NCBI RefSeq assembly: GCF_002165575.1
Contig: NZ_MXQF01000001.1
Span: 186,001-250,000, forward strand
Origin: Pseudoalteromonas sp. A601
GTDB taxonomy: Bacteria > Pseudomonadota > Gammaproteobacteria > Enterobacterales > Alteromonadaceae
DNA: 64,000 nt
Direction: 5' to 3'
Part shown: one piece after another, positions 18,063-27,299 of the stretch
How positions within the stretch are numbered: position 1 is the first letter of the stretch
Layout of the letters: each line of letters begins with the position of its first letter
The notes under the pieces: generated by a model
Database searches by the model: none
What the model saw: only the letters and a program-made list of their open reading frames with translations
Told to the model about the DNA's origin: nothing
Position numbers and translations under genes: made by a program

Positions 18063-18449
18063 TTAAAAAAAGCTCCACGGAGAACGTAACCTGCGCCGAG
18101 TAGTTTTAGCATGAGTGCTTTGTACTTCAATGCTTGCGGCCGCTATAGGTTTTTCCGTGTGAGAATTGATCAAGGAGTATATGGTTTCAACCTGAACATG
18201 CGCTTTATATTCAAAGTGAGTAAATTGCATTTTTTGCCAGCATTTTAACTGTTGCTTTTGCTGATACAAACACACGTCCATTGCCTGCGGCAATGTGATT
18301 GTAAACTTTAAATCAAGATCACAAAAATCTTGTTGTTCTGAAACCACACAGACTTTGGGTGATACGCTAAGCTTACCTTTTTTTGCAACTGCATTACTTG
18401 GCCAAAAAACCAAAAATACAGTGTACACAGCACAATGTAGATACTTCAT
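18063..18449 (-). CDS. DUF3019-type small exported protein (cassette 2)
   Basis: This paralogue of the protein at 8003-8395 has about 128 residues from ATG 18449, with a signal peptide MKYLHCAVYTVFLVFWPSNA. A TTG at 18467 overlapping the MipA gene is an alternative start with AGGA nearby. The four-cysteine pattern is conserved with the same first two spacings as cassette 1: C-x8-C-x16-C, then a CW pair. The tail is basic-aromatic (RRRLRSPWSFF). It starts 1 bp after the MipA stop and lies 14 bp before the regulator. The function is unknown. Confidence 0.75.
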   Translation of the reverse strand: MKYLHCAVYTVFLVFWPSNAVAKKGKLSVSPKVCVVSEQQDFCDLDLKFTITLPQAMDVCLYQQKQQLKCWQKMQFTHFEYKAHVQVETIYSLINSHTEKPIAAASIEVQSTHAKTTRRRLRSPWSFF

Positions 18450-18450
18450 A

Positions 18451-19308
18451 TTAAAAAATATGATCAATTCCTATAAAAGCAGTCATTGAATACGTTTGCT
18501 CGAACAGCGGACTGTCATCTAAAGCAGAATAATCATAATATGCCAAATGAAAACGCACTGAATTGGCCTCACTTAATGGCCAGCGGGCGTCTATTTTAGC
18601 ATAAGGCTGCCAGCTACTACCAACAGCAATTGCACCATATGGGCTTTCTTTTTCTGCTAAACCATAAAAATAGTCATTCAGTTTGGCTGATTTATACCAA
18701 ATACCTAGACTTGGCTTTATTTGTAGTTCACCTAGTTTACGGTGCATCTGCCATTGTAAGGCTGTGCGCCAACCTTCATATACACCAGATACATCAGCTA
18801 AAGCCTGCATAGAAAACACATGTTGATGGTGAATATAATGGTAGCTTAACCCCGCATCCAATGCCCACTTTCGTTTATCTAATTCATTTATGGCTATTTT
18901 AGGCTGTTGTTCTGATTGCTCATTTTGCGCAAAACTTAATGAGTTCGATGTCGATAAAGCGAATATGTTGCTTGGGTGCCAATCAACAAAAAAGCGCGTT
19001 TCGGGATTTAATTCAGCAACGAGGTTAAATACATGGGGTGAGTCAGGTTTTAAACTGTAACCAATACGGCCGTTATCAAAAAAGAATTGTTCGGCGTAAT
19101 AAGCAACTTCAGGGAGCAATACTAAAGGTAAATCATCACCACCTTGCAATGGGTTAGTCATAACACCTAGCCCAGTATTTAAACTGAGGTGCCACTGCCC
19201 TGTGGTAATATTCTGGCTAGGATCAACTTCGGATTGTTGTGCAAAAGATGCAGTCACAAGGCCAAAAGAGATACTAACTATCCCCAAAATATAAGTTATC
19301 AACTTCAT
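18451..19308 (-). CDS. MipA/OmpV-family outer-membrane protein (cassette 2)
   Basis: This is an outer-membrane beta-barrel of about 285 residues with a signal peptide (MKLITYILGIVSISFGLVTASFAQ). It ends in the aromatic DHIF and contains a KLNDYFYGLAEKES segment matching NYYFGIAADEAT of cassette 1. I chose ATG 19308 because it begins the signal peptide; an in-frame ATG at 19347 adds 13 residues. It is the first gene of the leftward cassette. Identity with its paralogue appears low, so the duplication is old or the two came from separate sources. Confidence 0.8.
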   Translation of the reverse strand: MKLITYILGIVSISFGLVTASFAQQSEVDPSQNITTGQWHLSLNTGLGVMTNPLQGGDDLPLVLLPEVAYYAEQFFFDNGRIGYSLKPDSPHVFNLVAELNPETRFFVDWHPSNIFALSTSNSLSFAQNEQSEQQPKIAINELDKRKWALDAGLSYHYIHHQHVFSMQALADVSGVYEGWRTALQWQMHRKLGELQIKPSLGIWYKSAKLNDYFYGLAEKESPYGAIAVGSSWQPYAKIDARWPLSEANSVRFHLAYYDYSALDDSPLFEQTYSMTAFIGIDHIF

Positions 19309-19345
19309 TGTTTTTCTTATATAGATTAGAACTACTGATAACGCC

Positions 19346-19351
19346 ATAATA
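19346..19351 (-). promoter_or_regulatory. Candidate -10 element of cassette 2 promoter
   Basis: TATTAT on the minus strand stands 37 bases before ATG 19308, nearly the same distance as the TATAAT in cassette 1 (36 bases). The -35 position (GGGATA) is poor, as in cassette 1, which fits an activated promoter. Confidence 0.35.
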
Positions 19352-19381
19352 GCAAGGTATTAATCACTTATCCCTAACTGA

Positions 19382-19396
19382 TTACAATCATTCACA
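19382..19396. promoter_or_regulatory. Candidate 10-bp-period repeat upstream of cassette 2
   Basis: TTACAATCATTCACA (plus strand) holds TTACA and TCACA ten bases apart, like GTACA/TTACA at 7080-7094. It lies 74-88 bases before ATG 19308. A nearby palindrome GTACATATGTAT(C) could also be a site. This is weak on its own, and stronger for its matching placement. Confidence 0.3.
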
Positions 19397-19414
19397 CTTT
19401 TGATACATATGTAC

Positions 19415-20338
19415 TTAAATCATATTTAGCGAAGTACTATTTATTTCCTTCAACTCTTGCGCAATATCCCACAATGCTGTTAAGGCTGGATCACTGAGCT
19501 CTTTTTTTAGTACAGCAAGTCCTACCTCAAAGCCTGCTGGTGCTTCACATTGATCGTTAATTATTTGAACTTTATCTTTTAGTGGGGAGTTGTCTAATAC
19601 GATCTTTGGCACCATGGCAATGCCCAAGCCCAAGCTCACCATGGAGACCATGGCTTCATGACCAGCCACCTGAGCATAAATTTTTGCGTTAATATTATTT
19701 TTACTCCACCAATGTTCTAATCGCTGTCGAGTAAAGCCTTGCTCAGGAACAATAAACTCTAACTGTGACCAGTTGATAGTATTGCTAAAATTGGCCAGTT
19801 TTTCAGTAATGCTACATGGGCTTCTAGGCGCTATAAAAACCAATGAAGAATAACCAATACTGGCAAAAGCGATTTGTGCGGGTAGCCTATCTGGTTTGGC
19901 AGCAATGGCCATCTCTTCGTGAGAATCTAATACGCGATTAATAGCTAAAGCAGGATCACCTGTGTTGAGCTTTATTTCAATATGTTGATGCTTCAGCCGC
20001 AGCTGCTCTAATATTTGATATAGAAAGCTATAAGAAGCCGTTACAGAGCAATAGATACTCACTTTACCATAAATTAATTGTTCAGGATCTTGCATATTGG
20101 TACGAAAACGTTGCCAATTAGCCAGTGTCGCATTGGCATAATCAATAAATGACTCCCCTTCTCGTGTTAATTTAACACTACGGTTATCTCGACTAAATAA
20201 GGCAACACCTACTTCCTCTTCAAGCTGTTTAATATTGCGACTTAATGTCGGCGCACTAATATGGCAAAGCTCACTAGCACGAGCAAAATGTAGCGTTTTA
20301 GCTAACACCAAAAAATAATCTAAACGTTTATGATCCAT
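19415..20338 (-). CDS. ilvY: LysR-type activator IlvY
   Basis: IlvY activates the divergent ilvC gene in response to acetolactate or acetohydroxybutyrate. The 307-residue protein has an N-terminal LysR helix-turn-helix (about 3-60, with ASELCHISAPTLSRNIKQLE) and a C-terminal effector-binding domain. Divergence from ilvC across 149 bp and the LysR type make the assignment strong. Like other LTTRs it probably represses itself. A TTTCAT-TTT-ATGAAA dyad lies just upstream of its start. Confidence 0.93.
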   Translation of the reverse strand: MDHKRLDYFLVLAKTLHFARASELCHISAPTLSRNIKQLEEEVGVALFSRDNRSVKLTREGESFIDYANATLANWQRFRTNMQDPEQLIYGKVSIYCSVTASYSFLYQILEQLRLKHQHIEIKLNTGDPALAINRVLDSHEEMAIAAKPDRLPAQIAFASIGYSSLVFIAPRSPCSITEKLANFSNTINWSQLEFIVPEQGFTRQRLEHWWSKNNINAKIYAQVAGHEAMVSMVSLGLGIAMVPKIVLDNSPLKDKVQIINDQCEAPAGFEVGLAVLKKELSDPALTALWDIAQELKEINSTSLNMI

Positions 20339-20360
20339 TTTATAAAGCTCTACAACAGCA

Positions 20361-20375
20361 TTTCATTTTATGAAA
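20361..20375. promoter_or_regulatory. Candidate IlvY operator dyad
   Basis: TTTCATTTTATGAAA is a perfect 6-3-6 inverted repeat in the ilvY-ilvC intergenic region, with the T-N11-A shape of LysR-type boxes. A related ATCATTTTACG segment lies about 30 bases further towards ilvC. Confidence 0.5.
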
Positions 20376-20487
20376 CACTTTAATGCAAATATATCATTTT
20401 ACGCAAGGATGAATTTTACTTATGGTAACTACAAGCAAGACCAAATGAGCTTGCATCTAACAAATATGAATATATAGGATACTAACA

Positions 20488-21960
20488 ATGGCGAATTATT
20501 TTAATACTCTACCTTTACGCGAGCAATTAGCTCAATTAGCACAGTGTGAATTTATGGACCCTGCTGAGTTTGCTGATGGTGTACAAGCACTAAAAGGTAA
20601 GAAGCTGGTTATTGTTGGCTGTGGTGCACAAGGTTTAAATCAAGGCCTTAACTTACGTGACTCAGGCCTTGATGTTTCTTATACATTACGTGATTCAGCA
20701 ATCAGTGAGCGCCGCCAATCATTTCTAAACGCCTCTGAAAATGGCTTTACAGTAGGAACTTATGAGGAATTAATTCCTACTGCTGATGTAGTACTTAATT
20801 TAACACCAGATAAGCAGCACACAGCAGTTGTCAGTGCAATTATGCCAATGATGAAACAAGGCTCTACGCTTGCTTATTCACATGGTTTCAACATTGTTGA
20901 AGAAGGCATGCAAGTCCGTGACGATATTACCGTTATTATGGTTGCCCCGAAATGCCCAGGCTCTGAAGTACGTGAAGAATATAAACGTGGTTTTGGTGTT
21001 CCAACACTTATTGCCGTACACCCTGAAAACGACCCTCAAGGCCATGGCTTAGCACAAGCAAAAGCCTATGCGGCAGGCACTGGTGGCCATAGAGCCGGTG
21101 TACTGAAATCATCATTCATTGCTGAAGTAAAATCTGACTTAATGGGCGAGCAAACTATCCTATGCGGTATGTTACAAACCGGTTCAATTTTATGTTTCGA
21201 TAAAATGATCGAAAACGATATTGAGCCAGGCTATGCATCTAAGTTAATTCAATATGGTTGGGAAGTGATCACTGAAGCACTTAAGTATGGTGGCGTAACA
21301 AATATGCTTGACCGTCTATCAAACCCAGCAAAAGTAAAAGCGTTTGAATTAAGTGAACAGCTAAAAGAGATCATGCGTCCGCTTTACAATAAACATCAAG
21401 ACGACATCATCGACGGAACTTTCTCTCGCGTTATGATGGAAGATTGGGCAAATGATGATGCAAACCTATTAAAATGGCGCGCAGAAACAGCTGAAACTAA
21501 CTTTGAAAAAACCCCAGCTGGTGATGTTGAAATTACAGAGCAAGAATTTTTTGATAACGGTATCTTAATGGTTGCTATGGTTAAAGCAGGCGTTGAGCTT
21601 GCCTTTGAAACCATGACTGCTGCGGGCATTATTGAAGAGTCAGCGTATTATGAGTCTCTTCATGAAACGCCATTGATTGCAAATACCATTGCGCGTAAAA
21701 AACTATTTGAAATGAACCGTACTATTTCTGATACAGCAGAATACGGTTGTTACTTATATAACCATGCGTGTTTACCATTATTAGCTGATTTTATGAAAGG
21801 AATCTCTACAGATGTAATCGGTAAAGGCCTTGGTGAGCAAAGCAACCACGTGGATAACCAAACATTAATCGAGATAAACAAAGTATTACGTGAGCATCCG
21901 GTAGAAATCGTAGGTGCAAAACTACGCGGCTATATGTCTGCGATGAAAAAGATTGTTTAA
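20488..21960 (+). CDS. ilvC: Ketol-acid reductoisomerase IlvC (class II)
   Basis: IlvC catalyses the Mg2+- and NADPH-dependent isomeroreduction of acetolactate / acetohydroxybutyrate in branched-chain amino-acid synthesis. At 490 residues it is the long class II form found in enterobacteria. The Rossmann motif [11 protein letters not shown] is at about 43-53. Metal-binding acidic residues are in the duplicated C-terminal knotted domain ([22 protein letters not shown]). An SD-like AGGA stands before the ATG. It is regulated by the divergent IlvY and ends in a clear terminator. Confidence 0.97.
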   Translation: MANYFNTLPLREQLAQLAQCEFMDPAEFADGVQALKGKKLVIVGCGAQGLNQGLNLRDSGLDVSYTLRDSAISERRQSFLNASENGFTVGTYEELIPTADVVLNLTPDKQHTAVVSAIMPMMKQGSTLAYSHGFNIVEEGMQVRDDITVIMVAPKCPGSEVREEYKRGFGVPTLIAVHPENDPQGHGLAQAKAYAAGTGGHRAGVLKSSFIAEVKSDLMGEQTILCGMLQTGSILCFDKMIENDIEPGYASKLIQYGWEVITEALKYGGVTNMLDRLSNPAKVKAFELSEQLKEIMRPLYNKHQDDIIDGTFSRVMMEDWANDDANLLKWRAETAETNFEKTPAGDVEITEQEFFDNGILMVAMVKAGVELAFETMTAAGIIEESAYYESLHETPLIANTIARKKLFEMNRTISDTAEYGCYLYNHACLPLLADFMKGISTDVIGKGLGEQSNHVDNQTLIEINKVLREHPVEIVGAKLRGYMSAMKKIV

Positions 21961-21998
21961 TTAACCCTGGACAATAAAAGTTTCGCTTGTTAGAAACC

Positions 21999-22028
21999 AA
22001 GCCCACACGCTTATGCTGTGGGCTTTTT
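21999..22028 (+). terminator. Rho-independent terminator after ilvC
   Basis: AAGCCCACA and TGTGGGCTT form the stem around a nine-base loop, followed by TTT. It lies 39 bases after the ilvC stop. Confidence 0.88.
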
Positions 22029-22179
22029 CGTTATCTTTCATACTTTTTACATTTAGCTTTAACTAATTAACCTAATATAAGTTAAAATCATCATTTTCCT
22101 CTTTCAAAAACTATCAACATCGTGCTGTTATAATAGTGTGCTAAAATAACTATCCAAAGTAGTAAATAAACACAAAATT

Positions 22180-24093
22180 ATGTTCTTACAACGCACCCCT
22201 ATTCCGCAAAAGATTACACTTTTAGGTATCTGCATCGCCCTGCTCGTCGCAGCTTTAATTGGACTTACATCCATTTATAGTGCAAAAAAAATCATTGAAC
22301 AACGTATGATTGGCTCAGAGCTGCCCAGTAAAGTACAGGCTATCAACAACTATATCAGCATAGAAATAAATCAATTAAAAAATGCTGCTCAGCAAATTTC
22401 TAGCAATCGATTCATTCTCAATTGGGCCGCTAGCAATGACACTAATGATGAAGTTTTAATCGAAGAATTAAAACGCGTCCAACGTCAATACAACTTAGCC
22501 ACAGCATCTTGGGCAAACCGTGAAAGTGCACAATATTGGAATCAAGATGGCTTTTTACGAATACTAAATAATCAACAAGATGCATGGTTTTATAACTTTA
22601 AGCAGAGTAAACAAGCATTTTCTATCAGCATTTTTCAAGAAAGCGAAAATGACGTAAAAATGTTTATTAACCACCAGCAGCCTAACGGGGTTGGCTTAGC
22701 AGGACTTGCAAAAAGTATTTCAGCCATGCAGGCACTACTCAACCAGTTTAAGATAGAACAAACTGGGTTTGTATTTATCACCGATAATGAAGGGTTAGTA
22801 AAACTTCATGCCGATGCCGATAAGGTAGCTAAAGCCCGTTTAGATAAACTATACGGCGAAGGTGTTTCAAGAAAATTATTACAAAGCGCTGATTTTAATT
22901 TATTAGAAGTTACTCTAAACGATGAAGCTTATTTTCTTGCAGCTAGCCCAATCAAAGGAACCCAATTATTTGTAGTTGCACAAGTTGCTAAAGATGAGGT
23001 GTTTGCAGGGATCAGTGAGTTGCAATGGCAAATTATCAGCTTCGCTATTTTAATTGCATTTATCGCCTCGGTAGTTAGCTTCTTACTTGCACGTTCACTG
23101 TCGTCCCCTCTTTCAAACATGGCTGAACTATTTACTCGCTTAGGCTCAGGCGATGCTAACTTAGGCTACCGCTTGCCAGAATCAACACAGCCTGAATTAG
23201 CAAAGCTAAGTGATGGTTTTAATTTATTTATTGCTAAGATTGAAACAGCTATAGCAAAAGTTGCCAGTGAAAGTCATGAAATACGCCAAAGTTCACAACA
23301 TGTGTTTGATCAAACACAGCGTAATTCACAAGCGATGGATACGCAAAAAGCTCAAACGATATCAGTAGCCGCTGCGATAAATGAAATGGGTGCAACAGTA
23401 CAAGAAATAGCAAGCAGTGCAGCAACAGCTGCAAAGTTAACCGAAGATAGCAAAGCGAACACAGAGCAAAGTCATCATCAAGTTACCCAAAGCCAAATAA
23501 CCATTTCTGCGTTAGCTGATGATATTGATGTGATCACGCAGCAGGTTGAGCAACTGGCACAAAAAACCATAGCGATTGCTACCATAGTCGATTCTATACG
23601 TGGGATTTCAGAGCAAACAAATTTATTGGCCTTGAATGCGGCTATTGAATCAGCTCGCGCGGGTGAACACGGTAGAGGTTTTGCAGTGGTCGCTGACGAA
23701 GTGCGTGCGCTTGCGAGTCGAACATCACAATCAACCACCGAAATACAAACGATGATAGAGGAGTTAACAACAACCTCAAGCCACGTTGTTAGTAACATTA
23801 GTCTATCGAAAAACAAAGCACAAGATAGTGTATCTGCGATGCAAAATTCAGTGCAATTACTAACAACAATCACCAATACCGCTAATGAAATTAACGATAT
23901 GGCGACTTTAATTGCTACCGCAACTGAAGAGCAAAGCACTGTGGTCGCTGATGTAGGGCGAACTATAGAACAAATAAGTGAAATCAGCGATAAAGCAATG
24001 CAAGAACAAATCAGTACAGAGCAAGCTATTAGTGATTTAGCTAACAGCGCTCAAACACTTGATAAACTGGTCGCAACCTTTGACAAGCGCTGA
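22180..24093 (+). CDS. Methyl-accepting chemotaxis protein
   Basis: This 637-residue transmembrane chemoreceptor feeds CheA/CheW. TM1 is at about 13-34, followed by a large periplasmic region (about 35-285) whose length and pattern suit a double-Cache sensor ([15 protein letters not shown]). TM2 is at about 286-306, then HAMP (to about 360). The signalling domain has the conserved hairpin tip [20 protein letters not shown] and [12 protein letters not shown]. The ligand is unknown. No CheR-docking pentapeptide is seen at the C-terminus. It is a lone receptor, far from the che operon in this window, and no sigma-28 promoter was recognised upstream. Confidence 0.94.
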   Translation: MFLQRTPIPQKITLLGICIALLVAALIGLTSIYSAKKIIEQRMIGSELPSKVQAINNYISIEINQLKNAAQQISSNRFILNWAASNDTNDEVLIEELKRVQRQYNLATASWANRESAQYWNQDGFLRILNNQQDAWFYNFKQSKQAFSISIFQESENDVKMFINHQQPNGVGLAGLAKSISAMQALLNQFKIEQTGFVFITDNEGLVKLHADADKVAKARLDKLYGEGVSRKLLQSADFNLLEVTLNDEAYFLAASPIKGTQLFVVAQVAKDEVFAGISELQWQIISFAILIAFIASVVSFLLARSLSSPLSNMAELFTRLGSGDANLGYRLPESTQPELAKLSDGFNLFIAKIETAIAKVASESHEIRQSSQHVFDQTQRNSQAMDTQKAQTISVAAAINEMGATVQEIASSAATAAKLTEDSKANTEQSHHQVTQSQITISALADDIDVITQQVEQLAQKTIAIATIVDSIRGISEQTNLLALNAAIESARAGEHGRGFAVVADEVRALASRTSQSTTEIQTMIEELTTTSSHVVSNISLSKNKAQDSVSAMQNSVQLLTTITNTANEINDMATLIATATEEQSTVVADVGRTIEQISEISDKAMQEQISTEQAISDLANSAQTLDKLVATFDKR

Positions 24094-24179
24094 GTAAACA
24101 CGCTTTGTAACAATTGAATTCTGCTCCGAGCAAAAAACAAACTATACTTGTAAAGTGTAAGATTGATTGGGGCAGAATT

Positions 24180-25373
24180 ATGACAACATCAAACAGATTT
24201 ACATACCTAGTAATAACGCTATTTATGAGCTTTATTACGGCTTGCCAAAGTACACCGAATCAAGTGTTGGGCGCCCCACCAAACATTAGCCAAAATCAAC
24301 CATTTACTTTATTGCCTGTCGAAACTGAAGCTGAGATTTTTGAACTCAATGACGACATAAAACAGCAATTAACTACCACATTTCCAGCTAAGAAACGAAA
24401 CTTGCGTTCAACTCGCAAGCTACTACAATTTTTACTCGATAATGGTGACGCGTCACTGTCATATCAATCAGGTGCAACGCTTATTGCTAATCAGGCTTAC
24501 AATGATTTAAATGCTAATTGTCTATCTCTGTCTATTTTAGCTTACAGTATGGCCGACTTTTTAGGTATGCACAGTCAGTTTCAGCAAGTACATATCCCTG
24601 AATATTGGGCACTTAATAAAGGGTATAATTTACTCACAGGACATATCAATCTGCGCGTGTCACCACCTCGAAATAGTGGTTCAAATATTAGTTACGTTTA
24701 TACCACTGAAAGTTCACTAATCATCGACTTCGACCCTAACTCTCACTCTGAAAAGTTTAAAACGAGTGCTATCTCAAAAGCGCGAATTACGGCTATGTTT
24801 TATAACAATAAAGGGGTAACCGCTATGCTAAAGAAACAGCATAATACCGCGTACAGTTACTTTTTAGCAGCGACTAAAGCCGACCCTTTATATTCGGGTG
24901 CATGGGGAAACTTGGCTGTTTTTTTAAGAATTCACAACCAATTGAATAATGCAGAGCTTGCTTATAATCACGCGTTGGCAATTGATGAAAATAACAATAC
25001 TGCGCTGGGGAATTTAGCATTGCTTTACCGAATTACCGAACGGCACGATCAGGCCGATAAAATTTTGACTATGCTTGATAAAAAACGTCAAGCAAACCCT
25101 TATTATCATATATCTCTAGGGCATACTGCCTATCAGAATAAAGCTTATCAAGACGCAATTAAGCATTACAGCAAAGCTAAGCGTCTTGATAATCTAATTC
25201 ATGATAGCTACTTTGGCTTGGCCAGAACATATTTTAAGTTAGGCGACCTTAAACATGCCAATAAGCAACTACGTTTAGCTAATAAGCATGCTGACTTTGC
25301 ACATGATAAAAAGCGTTACCAGTTGAAATTAACAGCATTAAGCAATATGACGGCAAAAGTGGATGGTTATTAG
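24180..25373 (+). CDS. Lipoprotein with transglutaminase-like domain and TPR repeats
   Basis: From ATG 24180 the protein has about 397 residues and a lipoprotein signal with lipobox ITAC. A transglutaminase-like core follows, with a plausible triad: Cys in NANCLSLS, His in TGHINLRV and Asp in IIDFDPN. The C-terminal half (about 220-380) holds three or four TPR repeats (AYSYFLAATKADPLYSGAWGNLA, AELAYNHALAID, AIKHYSKAKRLD). I reject the upstream ATG at 24114 because it would bury the signal. It probably acts as a periplasmic cysteine-type enzyme or a protein scaffold at the envelope. Substrate and pathway are unknown. Confidence 0.75.
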   Translation: MTTSNRFTYLVITLFMSFITACQSTPNQVLGAPPNISQNQPFTLLPVETEAEIFELNDDIKQQLTTTFPAKKRNLRSTRKLLQFLLDNGDASLSYQSGATLIANQAYNDLNANCLSLSILAYSMADFLGMHSQFQQVHIPEYWALNKGYNLLTGHINLRVSPPRNSGSNISYVYTTESSLIIDFDPNSHSEKFKTSAISKARITAMFYNNKGVTAMLKKQHNTAYSYFLAATKADPLYSGAWGNLAVFLRIHNQLNNAELAYNHALAIDENNNTALGNLALLYRITERHDQADKILTMLDKKRQANPYYHISLGHTAYQNKAYQDAIKHYSKAKRLDNLIHDSYFGLARTYFKLGDLKHANKQLRLANKHADFAHDKKRYQLKLTALSNMTAKVDGY

Positions 25374-25507
25374 AGTAATAATTAAAGCAAAGATACCATT
25401 TATATATTTTGGTATGGGGAATGATGAGCACCATCACAAAGCGACTGAGACCATAGAAAATATCGATCAAGCACGCTACATTGATACTGTGCTTTATATA
25501 GAAAGCT

Positions 25508-25852
25508 TTATTCGTCAGCTTGATTTAGTTGCGTTTTGATTGCATGCTGGGCACTGTTTACATACTCTCGCTTTTGCGCTTTGGTGAGTCGCTTTACTTT
25601 AATTTCTAACTTTGTTGCAGCGCTACGACTACCAATTTGTTGTTGAAAAATTAATGTTAGCGGCCCCTTACCGCGTAAATTTTTTGCCCCTGTACCAGCT
25701 TGATGTTCAGAAAACCGCCTAGTTACATCAGTTGAAATACCAGTATACCAATGCCCAAACCGAGTTTGCACTACATACAAAGACCACATTCTTTCGTCGT
25801 CTGTTTGAGTATTTTCTAAAGCGGTTAAACTTTTAGCGGCCTTTATGGTCAA
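25508..25852 (-). CDS. GIY-YIG family (UPF0213-type) protein
   Basis: This 114-residue single-domain protein has the GIY-YIG nuclease core: LYVVQTRFGHWYTGIS carries the 'YVV...YTG' elements, and the catalytic-type Arg is in DVTRRFSEHQ. The ending ATKLEIKVKRLTKAQK matches UPF0213/YhbQ proteins. A later in-frame ATG (MWSLYVV, at 25789) is closer to the usual family start and may be the true one, as the first 21 residues look unconserved. The function is unproven; such proteins are thought to act on DNA. Confidence 0.83.
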   Translation of the reverse strand: MTIKAAKSLTALENTQTDDERMWSLYVVQTRFGHWYTGISTDVTRRFSEHQAGTGAKNLRGKGPLTLIFQQQIGSRSAATKLEIKVKRLTKAQKREYVNSAQHAIKTQLNQADE

Positions 25853-25971
25853 ACTATCACTCCAAACATAGATAGTAAAAATTAACTGCCAAACAATTGT
25901 GCAAAAAGGTTTTACCTTAGCTGACTAATCGGTATCATGCAGTTTATAAAAAATAAGGATCCAAACTAACA

Positions 25972-26331
25972 ATGCAGTCGTTAAAATCTCTTTCTCTTTG
26001 GTTTATTGTCGCACTTACTTTAAGCGCAACCGCAGGTTGTTCTAGTTGGGTTTACCGTATCAACATTCCTCAAGGTAACTTTTTAGAGCAAACCGATGTT
26101 GATAAACTTCGTATAAATATGACACGAGAGCAAGTAGTCTATGTATTAGGTAAACCTGTCGCTGAAGACGCTTTTGATAAAAATACATGGCACTATTTGT
26201 ATTCATTCAATCTAGGCCGTGAGAATGAACAGCGTAAATCACTCACACTTAATTTTGAAAATGAAAAGCTAGTATCTTTATCTGGCGATTACAAACAACC
26301 TGAAGAGTTTAATACACCTTTAGAACAATAA
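25972..26331 (+). CDS. bamE: Outer-membrane assembly lipoprotein BamE
   Basis: BamE (SmpA) is a lipoprotein of the BAM complex that inserts beta-barrels into the outer membrane. The 119-residue product has the lipobox TAGC (Cys23), then the family core IPQGNFLEQTDVDKLRINMT and VVYVLGKPVAEDAF, ending in the strand SLTLNFENEKLVSLSGD. It faces the ratA-ratB pair, the conserved gammaproteobacterial grouping with smpB. It ends at a bidirectional terminator. Confidence 0.95.
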   Translation: MQSLKSLSLWFIVALTLSATAGCSSWVYRINIPQGNFLEQTDVDKLRINMTREQVVYVLGKPVAEDAFDKNTWHYLYSFNLGRENEQRKSLTLNFENEKLVSLSGDYKQPEEFNTPLEQ

Positions 26332-26353
26332 ACTAACTTTTATTTATTATAGT

Positions 26354-26382
26354 AAAAGGTTAGCAGCTGCTAACCTTTTTTG
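26354..26382. terminator. Bidirectional terminator between bamE and ratB
   Basis: AAAAGGTTAGCAG pairs with CTGCTAACCTTTT, giving an almost loop-free dyad with T-runs on both strands between convergent bamE and ratB. Confidence 0.88.
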
Positions 26383-26389
26383 TCTAAAG

Positions 26390-26719
26390 CTATTTTGCTT
26401 TATCAATTGGGCGCCCACCCGTTATTTTATTAGCTCGACCTTCATCTTTGGCTTTTTCTGCACGTTTACGTCTTGCGTCTTTTGGGTCAGCAATTAAAGG
26501 TCGGTATATTTCAACTCTATCGCCCTGCTCTAGCACTTGAGTTAATTTGCACGTTCGATTCCAGATACCAAGGGTTAATTTTGATGCATCAATTTCAGGG
26601 CACTTTTCTAGTATACCTGACTTAATAACAGCTTCTTCTGCGGTACTGCCAACTGGCACCGATACCTGCAAACTCGTTGCTGTAGTTGGTAGTGCAAAAA
26701 CGACTTCTACATTAATCAT
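26390..26719 (-). CDS. ratB: RnfH-family protein RatB
   Basis: This 109-residue ubiquitin-like-fold protein of the RnfH/UPF0125 family carries family marks VEVVFALP (about 4-11), LGIWNRTCKL and GDRVEIYRPLIADPK (about 75-90), followed by a basic tail. Its start overlaps the ratA stop by 4 bp (ATGA), so the two are coupled. It is always paired with ratA. Its role is unclear, and it is not required to be an antitoxin. Confidence 0.93.
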   Translation of the reverse strand: MINVEVVFALPTTATSLQVSVPVGSTAEEAVIKSGILEKCPEIDASKLTLGIWNRTCKLTQVLEQGDRVEIYRPLIADPKDARRKRAEKAKDEGRANKITGGRPIDKAK

Positions 26720-27156
26720 ATTCTTGGCCCATAAACATCTTTTGCTCTTTGCGTAAACGCATTGACCATATTTTTGGCAACATCATTAAAAATTTTGCCA
26801 AACGCTAACTCGATTAGTTTACTTGAAAATTCAAACTCTAAGCGTAACTCTACTTTGCACGCACTTTCATCTAACGTGCGAAAGTGCCACTGCCCTTGAA
26901 GAGATTTAAATGGGCCATCGACTAAACGAAGAGTTACGGTATTCTCGTCAGCAAATGTGTTTTGTGTAGTGAACCACTTTTTTATTCCTGCTTTTGAAAT
27001 TTCTAAGCTAGCGGTCATGGTGTTAGCTTGCTGGGTAACTATTTTTGCATCAGAACAATGTGGTAAAAATTCAGGATAAGCATCCACATCATTTACTAAG
27101 TTAAACATCTCTTTGCTGCTATACATTACTAGCGCACTTTTTTCTATTTGTGGCAT
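26716..27156 (-). CDS. ratA: RatA, START/COQ10-like ribosome-association protein
   Basis: RatA has been reported in E. coli to bind 50S subunits and block 70S association; the same fold (COQ10/SRPBCC) occurs in ubiquinone-binding proteins. The product is about 146 residues starting MPQIEKSALV, with the FNLVNDVDAYPEFLPHC segment typical of the family. I chose ATG 27156, which has GGGAG six bases upstream; an upstream TTG at 27168 would place that SD inside the gene. It is divergent from smpB. Confidence 0.93.
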   Translation of the reverse strand: MPQIEKSALVMYSSKEMFNLVNDVDAYPEFLPHCSDAKIVTQQANTMTASLEISKAGIKKWFTTQNTFADENTVTLRLVDGPFKSLQGQWHFRTLDESACKVELRLEFEFSSKLIELAFGKIFNDVAKNMVNAFTQRAKDVYGPRI

Positions 27157-27299
27157 ACTGGCTCCCAACTGTGTGGGCGAATTTTAGCAAGCTTTGCGTT
27201 TTTCCCCAAACTTTCTAGACGCTTTATTTACATCAAATTTTATCTGCAAAATTAAAAAATCGATGTAAAAAGCAGAGCTTTACGTATAATATGGGCACT

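Noticed and set aside
26390..27156. RatA/RatB as a toxin-antitoxin system
   Set aside because: The pair is conserved core DNA next to smpB and bamE, and RatB has not been shown to neutralise RatA; I treat it as ribosome/quinone-linked housekeeping.
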